The notes under the pieces were generated by a model, which ran no database searches, was not told the DNA's origin, and worked only from the letters and a program-made list of their open reading frames with translations. From positions 186,001-250,000 of the forward strand of contig SOEU01000001.1 of NCBI GenBank assembly GCA_021646415.1: DNA of 64,000 nucleotides, in the 5' to 3' direction. Below are positions 35,819 through 43,139 of this stretch, piece by piece. The stretch's first letter is position 1. Every line of letters starts with the position of its first letter. The stretch comes from Candidatus Brocadia sp. (GTDB lineage: Bacteria > Planctomycetota > Brocadiia > Brocadiales > Brocadiaceae). Made by a program: the position numbers and the translations under genes.

Positions 35819-37573
35819 ATGAAATTAAAATATCTGAATATTAAACCTAAAATTCCAAACTTACATACCCGTAAGCTTTCCCAAATATTTAAACACGCAA
35901 GAAAAAAATCTGCCTGGGGACTTGATATAAATGAATGCTTTTTAAGGGTGGCAAAAATCACTCAGGTATCTAATGAATTATTGATTGACGATCTCAGTAT
36001 AATTGAAATTCCTCCGCTTCAATCCGAAGCAAATATTTCACAATCTGTTCATATCAAAGAGGCTATTCAAACTTTTCTTACTAGGCACCGCATACTAAAT
36101 GACGATAAAGTAGTAGTGTCTATTTCTGGACAATCTGTGTTGCCAAGGTTCATTAGCATCCCCCCCGTAGACAAAAAGCAGTTAAAAGGTATCGTAAGTT
36201 ATGAGGCAATACAACAAATTCCCTTTGATCTTAAAGACATTGTATGGGATTACCAACAATTAACAGAAAAGGTTGCCGACATAAACAGTATCGAGGTTGG
36301 TTTATTTGCATCTAAGCGAGTAACACTCGATCAGTTGTTGGCCAATATCTCACATCTTAAACCTAAGCTAAATGCAATACAGGCTGCACCGCTGGCAATT
36401 TACAATCTAATTTCTTTTGATCAGCAAATCGATGGCCTGACAATTATCATAAACTCGGAAGCAGAAAATACGGATCTCATTATTGTTGACAATCTCTATT
36501 TTTGGCTCAGAAGCATACCAATTTCCACGGTAGATACCGATCTCATAAAAGAAATCCAGAGGTCTATGGAATATTACAAATCTTTAATGAAGGAGGCAGC
36601 GAATTTTCAGACTATTTTACTCGTGGGAAATAAATTTAAAGAACCCCAAAACGTAAAATTCGTTACCGATAATTTCGCCTATGAGGTAAAGGTCTTGAAG
36701 ACTTTGAACAATTTAAAATTATCAAACAATATAAATCTTACCTATTTCAACGAAAACATACTACATTTGGGTGTTGCTTTAGGGCTTGCACTTCAGGGAA
36801 TCGGGTTCGGCAGAATAAAAATTAACTTATTACCGCAGGAACTCATTAAATCAGCAGAAATATCAAAGAAAAAACCTTATGCCATAGCTACCATTGGTTG
36901 TTTGGCCCTGTCACTCATTATCCAATATTCTGGATTCCATATGCGGATATCTCACCTTCATGATTCTGGCAACCATTATCAAAAAATATTGCAAGATACA
37001 AGGGAACTCGAAAGGACATACAAAAATGCTGAAAGCCTTGCGCAAGCAAAAAAATCTGAACTCGACCTAATTTCCTCCGTCGATTCTTCCCGGTTTATCT
37101 GGATGGAAACGCTGGATAAATTACTATCCTTGATACCCGACAACGTATCTATAACCAGTATCCAGTCTTCATGGATAGATGCAGATACCATGAAAACTGA
37201 AGACACAACGAAACAAGCGCTTTCAGTGTCTTCTCAGGCAAAAAAGCCTGCTACTCCTGCAAAATCTGGTACTTCAAAAAAACTGCTCCTGATGGGAATC
37301 AAAGGAGAAAGCAAAGAACCGAGTATGCGCTTTATAGAAGAACACATACTGAAACCTATTCAAGATATAACCCTTTTTGATCACAGAGTCCCGGCATTCA
37401 AAAATGCAGAAATTGTCCCGGGTTCATCCCGGCAAGTAAACTATAAACACAGCGAAGATAGTTATATCAGTTTTGAGATACGATGGATTGTAAAGTCCAA
37501 AGAGGAACTTCAACTTGAGGAAAATTCAGTATCATTAATCAACGGATCTTCAACAATATTTAAAAAATCATGA
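35819..37573 (+). CDS. PilM-PilN fusion protein
   Basis: 584 residues. The first ~340 are a PilM/FtsA-like actin-fold domain: WGLDINECFLRVAKI, VVVSISGQSVLPRFISIPPV, IQQIPFDLKDIVWDYQ, and ALGLALQGIGFG near the end. This runs directly into the PilN start motif KINLLPQELIKSAEISKKK, then a single membrane segment (about 358-378), a periplasmic coiled coil (about 385-425) and a PilN-like ferredoxin-fold domain (SVDSSRFIWMETLDKLLSLIPDNVSITSI). In most pili PilM and PilN are separate proteins that dock through the PilN N-terminal INLLP peptide; here they are covalently joined. It anchors the inner-membrane platform. Confidence 0.85.
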   Translation: MKLKYLNIKPKIPNLHTRKLSQIFKHARKKSAWGLDINECFLRVAKITQVSNELLIDDLSIIEIPPLQSEANISQSVHIKEAIQTFLTRHRILNDDKVVVSISGQSVLPRFISIPPVDKKQLKGIVSYEAIQQIPFDLKDIVWDYQQLTEKVADINSIEVGLFASKRVTLDQLLANISHLKPKLNAIQAAPLAIYNLISFDQQIDGLTIIINSEAENTDLIIVDNLYFWLRSIPISTVDTDLIKEIQRSMEYYKSLMKEAANFQTILLVGNKFKEPQNVKFVTDNFAYEVKVLKTLNNLKLSNNINLTYFNENILHLGVALGLALQGIGFGRIKINLLPQELIKSAEISKKKPYAIATIGCLALSLIIQYSGFHMRISHLHDSGNHYQKILQDTRELERTYKNAESLAQAKKSELDLISSVDSSRFIWMETLDKLLSLIPDNVSITSIQSSWIDADTMKTEDTTKQALSVSSQAKKPATPAKSGTSKKLLLMGIKGESKEPSMRFIEEHILKPIQDITLFDHRVPAFKNAEIVPGSSRQVNYKHSEDSYISFEIRWIVKSKEELQLEENSVSLINGSSTIFKKS

Positions 37574-37596
37574 TTGAAAATGAAGGTATATAAGGT

Positions 37597-38505
37597 ATGA
37601 ACATCGGTCGAGATATAAACTTCCTGCGACTCAGGAAAATCTTTCCACGAATTTTCACGGAGGTGTTTGGTTTTTGGATTTCCATAGGTATTGCTTTTTT
37701 CATTCTGCTGATCCTCTTGTTTGTACTTATATTTCCGCTGTCAAATCAGCATGTCAGGGTTTATAAAGACAACGAAGACCTATCAATGGCGCTGGAGAAA
37801 TACGCGATAAAAAAGGACCTCTATAATGACGCATGGATTGAATCGGCAAAACAAGAATCAGAGATTTACAATATAGAAATTGAGAGATGCAGGTCATTTC
37901 TGAAAAAAAGAGATGATCGGTTGGAAGCAATTTTTTCAAGAGAAGGTCATGAAAAAGGTCTGATCAAAATTGAAGATGAAGCACTCTGGAAAAATGAATA
38001 TATAAAAAGGGTTTCTCTATTATTAACAAAACTAGAGACAAACAATATCGCTGTGTGTGAAGGTGCCTTACCATTCCAAAATTGGGGGCCGGACATTCCA
38101 ACATGGGATACTATCTTACCTGCACAAAAAAGGTTCTGGATTCTGGATGCAATTATCAACGTTGCTCTGAACGATACCGGAGTTACAAAACTTGAAAAAA
38201 TTACATTCCGTGAATCATCCCCTACATACGATCCTTCTTTTGGGCGGTTTTATACTATTATACCCATTACTCTCAAGGTTGAATTGCAGGCGGATCGTAT
38301 CCAATTTTTCCTGCATGATATTTTAAAATCAGATATTTCATTTGTTATTGAGGGTATCACGATTTTGAGTACTGATAAAGTCTCGAATCCTGACGCATTA
38401 ATGGGAAACGAAGATGCTTTGAGTAAGAAAGGTACGAACAACCATATATCCAATCCGATTGTCGATGTTACTATTGATGCGTATGTTATCGATTACAAGG
38501 CATAA
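37597..38505 (+). CDS. PilO-position / Amuc_1100-like protein
   Basis: 302 residues: one N-terminal membrane segment (about 25-52), a coiled coil (about 60-105), then a periplasmic alpha/beta region with PAQKRFWILDAIINVALND, matching the Amuc_1100-type pilus-associated family of the PVC superphylum. It occupies the PilO position, directly after the PilM-PilN fusion (23-bp gap) and before the next membrane protein (8-bp gap). It probably pairs with the PilN part in the inner-membrane alignment complex. Confidence 0.7.
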   Translation: MNIGRDINFLRLRKIFPRIFTEVFGFWISIGIAFFILLILLFVLIFPLSNQHVRVYKDNEDLSMALEKYAIKKDLYNDAWIESAKQESEIYNIEIERCRSFLKKRDDRLEAIFSREGHEKGLIKIEDEALWKNEYIKRVSLLLTKLETNNIAVCEGALPFQNWGPDIPTWDTILPAQKRFWILDAIINVALNDTGVTKLEKITFRESSPTYDPSFGRFYTIIPITLKVELQADRIQFFLHDILKSDISFVIEGITILSTDKVSNPDALMGNEDALSKKGTNNHISNPIVDVTIDAYVIDYKA

Positions 38506-38513
38506 ATTTAAAA

Positions 38514-39314
38514 ATGGATATTAAAAATTTTACCTTCAAACACGTTGAAAAATTTGTCCTTGGCATTACCATAGCTTACCTTGTTTATGCAATGGTTCAT
38601 ACCTTTATTACATTAAATTTGAGGACACGTGAAATTGATACAAAATTGCTTTCACTATCAAATGTAATTAACAGAAAACTCAAAACAAGTATGCCTCCAA
38701 CTTTGGATAAGGAACTTAAAAATGCTGTACGGTTGGAATCACGTTTTACAACTCCACCCCCAGCTACCTCTGTACAGCAATCCCATCTCTTCGGTAAATT
38801 CACAAAAGGGGAAACAGTATCGGGCATTACAACCAAAGATTTATTAAAAAAACCAGAATTACAAGCCCTTCCACATTCAGAGGCTCCTGCTCCGGGAAGT
38901 ATAGAATTTACCCTGAAAGGCGGGACTGCAGAACTGGCATTGATTCAGGTCAGGAAGCTACATAACGATATATGGTTGACAGAAAGTTTTACCGTGGAAA
39001 ATGGGAAACCAATTGGAGATAAAAGAGTAATAAACAGAAAAGCGGTGGATTTCAATACACACTGTAGATTAATAAAAATTATTCCTTTTGCACAAAAACC
39101 ACTTATCCTAAAAAAATCTACACTTCTTCGGAATGAAAAGGGTGAATTTATAGGTACCTCTCTTGCGGAAGAAAAGCACATGATTTCAACTTCGAAGATC
39201 GTGTTTGAAGATAAAAAGGGAGAGTCCCACGATTTATGGATAGGAGAATTAGTAAATTTGGGGACAGAAACTGTTACTGTTTACTCATCAGTAAATATCC
39301 CTTCGACCAACTAA
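38514..39314 (+). CDS. PilP-position membrane-anchored protein
   Basis: 266 residues. One membrane segment (about 12-32) is followed by a Pro/Thr-rich periplasmic linker (about 75-125) and a beta-rich domain (about 125-262, SIEFTLKGGTAELALIQV to TVTVYSSVNIPS). No clear family match from memory. Position and layout are those of PilP, the lipoprotein linking PilNO to the secretin; here an uncleaved helix replaces the lipid anchor. Function is inferred from operon order. Confidence 0.6.
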   Translation: MDIKNFTFKHVEKFVLGITIAYLVYAMVHTFITLNLRTREIDTKLLSLSNVINRKLKTSMPPTLDKELKNAVRLESRFTTPPPATSVQQSHLFGKFTKGETVSGITTKDLLKKPELQALPHSEAPAPGSIEFTLKGGTAELALIQVRKLHNDIWLTESFTVENGKPIGDKRVINRKAVDFNTHCRLIKIIPFAQKPLILKKSTLLRNEKGEFIGTSLAEEKHMISTSKIVFEDKKGESHDLWIGELVNLGTETVTVYSSVNIPSTN

Positions 39315-39340
39315 CAATACCTTTTTAAAAAGGGGCTTTT

Positions 39341-41590
39341 ATGAAAAGTATCTTCACTCTCATCTCAATTGTTATCTTGAATATATGTTTATCATTCTTT
39401 GCACCAAATCGATCTCTGTTACAAGGTAAAGATGCTTCAGAAACGAAATCTCCTCCTACGAATAATTATTACCTTAAGACCGCCAAAATGTACATCGGAC
39501 TTGAAGATTACGCGAGGGCCTTTGACTCACTCGAATTGGCTATCCTGTTGGAACCTGATAATGCTGAAGCACACACATTACGCAAAGAATCCCAACGGCT
39601 TCTGGAAGAGAAAAAAGATTCACGCGAGATACAGGATAAAACCAGCGCACCTAAAGAAATGGCAACCTCGCTTACTCCGGACCATGATCCGGTATCTTTA
39701 CTGCAAAATGTATATATTGCCATTGAGGACGAACGATACGACGATGCTATAGAAATAACTCATGCAATACTAGCTACTGACCCGACTAACGAAGAGGCGC
39801 TGTACCTTAAAGAAAAGATAAATGATATAAGACACCGACGTATCACCGGGGGCCTGAAAGTCACCGACAAACAAGAAAACTTAAAAAGCCAGGAATACCT
39901 CAGAGAGGCATCTATTCCCTACCAGGACACCTTACAATTTCCTGTAAAGGAACAATGGAGAGATATTTCAAAGCGTACACTTCCGGAACTGGATAAAATT
40001 GTAAAGGAAAACAAGAGAAAAACAGAGCAACTCAGGCTCATTCCAAATCCTGTTCTTGAGTCATCGCCAAAGGTTATTGAAGATGCCCTGAATACGATCA
40101 TTTCATTTGAGTTTTTAGACACGCCATTAAAAGACGTTGTCATTTTTATAAGAGAAAAAACAAATATTAATATGATCATTGATCCGGAAGCGGGAAATGT
40201 CTCGGTTTCATTAAAGCTGAAGGATGTACCATTAAGAACCGCCTTGAAATATATCTTACCGAAAAGCCATGAATATGTAATTGAAGGAGACATCATCCAT
40301 ATTTATAAACAAAAAATGGAAATGCGTGTCTATGATGTGAGAGATATTTTAATTAATATGGATGATAGGGAACCCCTTGAATTTGATATTACAGCGGCAG
40401 CAAGCGCTCAAACTGGAGGTATGGGTAGAGGTATGGGGATAAGAAGAGGGGAGGCCGTTAAAGTAAAAGACTCCTCAGAACGAGTATTCGATTTGATTGA
40501 ATTGATTGTTGCCACCGTTGAACCTTCGTCATGGTCATCCCGTATCAGTGTTATCGGCGCTTCTGCAACTGGGATGCAAAGGCAGATTACTATGGCCGGA
40601 CAAGGTGAAGGAAGCATTATTGCCAGGGTGGGTCAACCCGGAGATCTTGTAGTGGTCAATAGTAAATATGTCCATAAACAAATTGAAGATTTATTGGCTT
40701 CTTTAAGATCGTCACAAAATATCCAGGTAAATATTGAAGCCCGTTTCATTACCGTCTCAGATACATTCTTTGAAGAACTTGGAAGCGAGTTTAGCGAATT
40801 CTTTAGTGAAGATTCATCTATTGATACAGGTGCCGATACAGATATTAGTGACCTTGTATCCGGTAATGGTCTCCAGGTAAACTATTCCATCTTAAGCGAC
40901 TCTATGCTAAAAGGGTTCTTGCGCGCCGTCCAGGAAAGTAAAGATTCTGAAATACTCACTTCTCCCAGAATAACACTCTCCAATACACAACGTGGAAATA
41001 TTGCCGTCGTTAGAACCATTAATTTTGTTCAAAGCACTTCGGTCTCCGAGGGTGTCGTAACCCCTGTTATTGGAACAATACCACAGGGAACTACTTTTGA
41101 CGTAAGACCTGTTGTGACTGCAGACAGAAAGTACATCTACCTGGAAGTGACTCCTTCTGTGTTTCAAGTTGAAGAGATACAGGAGTTTACTTTTAGCAGA
41201 TTATCTACGACTGTAGAAACAATTGGTGGAGGCGTTGGGACTGCCAATATACCTCCAGAACAAATAGTCCAATTACCCCAAATAAATGTTTCTCAGGTAT
41301 CTGTAACGGTCAGTGTTCCCGACAAAGGCACGCTGATGATTGGTGGATTGGGTTCTATCACAAAAGATAATCTTACTACCGGTATTCCAATACTGTCCAA
41401 GATACCCGTATTAAAAAGGTTATTTACCCGTGATCAAAAAAATAACAAAAAATCAAACCTCGTTATCCTTTTAAAACCGACAATCCTCATCAGGGAAGAG
41501 CAAGAGGCAAATTTCCTTAGCCTATCGAATAAAAAATTCAATACAACAGATTCAAACAATAAAAAAATTAGCGGGCTTGCTTTAGACTGA
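39341..41590 (+). CDS. Secretin (PilQ/GspD family) with N-terminal TPRs
   Basis: 749 residues. A signal peptide (about 1-28) is followed by two TPR-like stretches (about 45-90 and 120-165) and an N0/STN-like domain (FEFLDTPLKDVVIFIREKTNINM...IDPEAGNVSVSLKLKDVPLRTALKYIL, about 255-325). The secretin core follows (about 460-725), with VNIEARFITVSD, ILTSPRITLSNTQRGNIAVV, RPVVTADRKYIYLEVTPS, VSVPDKGTLMIGGL and IPVLKRLFTRD. It forms the outer-membrane channel for pilus or substrate exit. The N-terminal TPRs are unusual for PilQ and may replace a pilotin. It closes the pilMN-O-P block. Confidence 0.93.
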   Translation: MKSIFTLISIVILNICLSFFAPNRSLLQGKDASETKSPPTNNYYLKTAKMYIGLEDYARAFDSLELAILLEPDNAEAHTLRKESQRLLEEKKDSREIQDKTSAPKEMATSLTPDHDPVSLLQNVYIAIEDERYDDAIEITHAILATDPTNEEALYLKEKINDIRHRRITGGLKVTDKQENLKSQEYLREASIPYQDTLQFPVKEQWRDISKRTLPELDKIVKENKRKTEQLRLIPNPVLESSPKVIEDALNTIISFEFLDTPLKDVVIFIREKTNINMIIDPEAGNVSVSLKLKDVPLRTALKYILPKSHEYVIEGDIIHIYKQKMEMRVYDVRDILINMDDREPLEFDITAAASAQTGGMGRGMGIRRGEAVKVKDSSERVFDLIELIVATVEPSSWSSRISVIGASATGMQRQITMAGQGEGSIIARVGQPGDLVVVNSKYVHKQIEDLLASLRSSQNIQVNIEARFITVSDTFFEELGSEFSEFFSEDSSIDTGADTDISDLVSGNGLQVNYSILSDSMLKGFLRAVQESKDSEILTSPRITLSNTQRGNIAVVRTINFVQSTSVSEGVVTPVIGTIPQGTTFDVRPVVTADRKYIYLEVTPSVFQVEEIQEFTFSRLSTTVETIGGGVGTANIPPEQIVQLPQINVSQVSVTVSVPDKGTLMIGGLGSITKDNLTTGIPILSKIPVLKRLFTRDQKNNKKSNLVILLKPTILIREEQEANFLSLSNKKFNTTDSNNKKISGLALD

Positions 41591-41621
41591 TAAATGCTGA
41601 ATTGTTTTTGGAGGTATCATA

Positions 41622-41969
41622 ATGCACAGAATATATAGCGTAAATACACTTTTACTCGTTATTATTGCCTTACTACTCATGATGCTTGTGTTTAAGAATA
41701 CGACAAATTATGTCGTTGCACAAGGAGACGGGAATGCACGGCATGTCTTCGGCGTCGTGGGAGAAAAGCAAGGTAACAGACAGCCATTTTACCTTGTAGA
41801 TACCGAAGAACAGGCCATTATGGTATATGAATATTTTCAGGGAGGCGGATTAGGATTTGTAGCTGCTCGAAATTATAAATATGATAAAAAACTGCAAGAG
41901 TATGGAAGACCTTATGGCCTTTCCATTGAAGATGTAAAGGCAGAACTCTTAAAGACACAATCAAAATAA
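41622..41969 (+). CDS. Small exported protein of the pilus operon
   Basis: 115 residues with a signal peptide or membrane anchor (about 8-28) and a compact domain of about 75 residues: ARHVFGVVGEKQGNRQPFYLVDTEEQAIMVYEY, then GFVAARNYKYDKKLQEYG. No function is known to me. GGAGG precedes the ATG and the gene follows the secretin gene by 31 bp, so it is probably cotranscribed. Confidence 0.65.
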   Translation: MHRIYSVNTLLLVIIALLLMMLVFKNTTNYVVAQGDGNARHVFGVVGEKQGNRQPFYLVDTEEQAIMVYEYFQGGGLGFVAARNYKYDKKLQEYGRPYGLSIEDVKAELLKTQSK

Positions 41970-42075
41970 CCCAAGACAATAGCAACCAAAAAGAGTTACA
42001 CGATGCAATAATAAATACTGAACAAAAACTTCCTGAAAAGAACTTTTTTCACCGTAAAACCACAAAAGCCTACTA

Positions 42076-42789
42076 TTATAATTCCTGGATATGATTGTTT
42101 CCTTTTGACGCGATTTGCAGCAATCTTGTCTTAATCTCTGCAAATGGGAAATTTTTACCAGGGCAGGCGGTACATTTCTGATGCACCTGCTTATGTTGTA
42201 ATATATCGGATGAGGCGATGTTGTATTTTCTGGAAAGATACTGAATAAGTCTGACGAGCGAATCGAGTTGGTTTTCAGTTGGGGCTCCACCATTTTCAAA
42301 GTCACCAACCAGGCAAATCCCAATTGCTACACGGTTGCAATCCATATTCGCTGTATGCGCACCGTGAATTTGTTTTTCCCACCGCCCGCCAACCTCAATC
42401 TCGCCATCTCCCGAAAAAGAACCGTTCCCAATTACAAAATGATAAGCGAGGCCATGCTGCCATTTTCTGTCTTTCCGGTGGTAGTGATCAAATCTGGCAG
42501 CATTACCCTTTGCGGTGGCACTATGATGTATGACGATATATTTCCACGGACGTCCATTTACAGCGATGTGACAGAGTTTTTCAAGGTCTTGTAAATAGGG
42601 ACTAGAAGGCCGTTTCGCCAGCTCAATCTTTGCACAGGTAAAAAAGGGGGTAGAAATACACAAACCCGATGCAACCACGATCATAACGAGCGAAAGGCAT
42701 TGAACCATCCTCTCGCCCTGATGCATGATTCTATTCCTAAAATACATCTTCGAGTTTCGCGACAATACGGATACTATTTTTCTATACAT
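42076..42789 (-). CDS. N-acetylmuramoyl-L-alanine amidase (Amidase_2/PGRP type)
   Basis: About 237 residues from the ATG at 42789. The frame is open from 42861, but that part is the riboswitch terminator hairpin. A hydrophobic segment (MVQCLSLVMIVVASGLCIS) targets it to the envelope. The zinc amidase domain has YIVIHHSAT (zinc His), GLAYHFVIGNGS, QIHGAHTANMDCNRVAIGICLVGDF, and HKQVHQKCTACPGKNFPF (second zinc His and the final Cys ligand). It cleaves the peptide-sugar bond of peptidoglycan. It is a monocistronic gene preceded by a c-di-GMP-type riboswitch and an intrinsic terminator, which predicts second-messenger control of wall remodelling. Confidence 0.9.
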   Translation of the reverse strand: MYRKIVSVLSRNSKMYFRNRIMHQGERMVQCLSLVMIVVASGLCISTPFFTCAKIELAKRPSSPYLQDLEKLCHIAVNGRPWKYIVIHHSATAKGNAARFDHYHRKDRKWQHGLAYHFVIGNGSFSGDGEIEVGGRWEKQIHGAHTANMDCNRVAIGICLVGDFENGGAPTENQLDSLVRLIQYLSRKYNIASSDILQHKQVHQKCTACPGKNFPFAEIKTRLLQIASKGNNHIQEL

Positions 42790-42821
42790 AGACTGCCGCC
42801 TTAACTTAAAGTTTTTAGAAA

Positions 42822-42877
42822 TAAAAAAAGCCCTACTGTGAAAATATTCACTCCTGAACATCTTCGGCAGTAAGGCT
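42822..42877 (-). terminator. Intrinsic terminator, riboswitch expression platform
   Basis: On the minus strand AGCCTTACTG (42877-42868) pairs fully, with one G-U, to CAGTAGGGCT (42838-42829). Seven T residues follow. It lies between the riboswitch aptamer and the amidase start codon, the place of an attenuator. Confidence 0.8.
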
Positions 42878-42919
42878 ATCTTTAAAAGTTAAAGCTTCCT
42901 CTATGGTACGCGTCTCTTT

Positions 42920-43010
42920 TGTTATCTCAGGTGAATCCCGCATGAAACCTATTAAAGACCCTTTCCTTTGCGTCCCCCGATCACTCGGGGTTTGCCTTTA
43001 TCGTTTTTAC
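42920..43010 (-). promoter_or_regulatory. Cyclic di-GMP-I (GEMM) riboswitch candidate
   Basis: Read on the minus strand the region shows the GEMM signature: AAAGGCAAACC, a hairpin CCCCGAGTGATCGGGG, then GGGACGCAAAGG, AAAGGGTCT, and a distal ATGCGGGATTCACC. GGCAAACC and GACGCAAAG are the most conserved GEMM-I blocks and occur here in the right order and spacing. A terminator and then the amidase gene follow. Whether the ligand is c-di-GMP or the GEMM-Ib ligand cAMP-GMP cannot be decided by eye. Confidence 0.8.
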
Positions 43011-43139
43011 ATTATAAATGTAATTTTTTCATTGTCAATAAATAATTTCTGGTTTCCAATCTCCGGGTTGGGAACTCACGTAACAAAGAAACCCATCTCA
43101 TAAAAATCTCATGAAAGAACACAGAGAACCATTGGCTAC

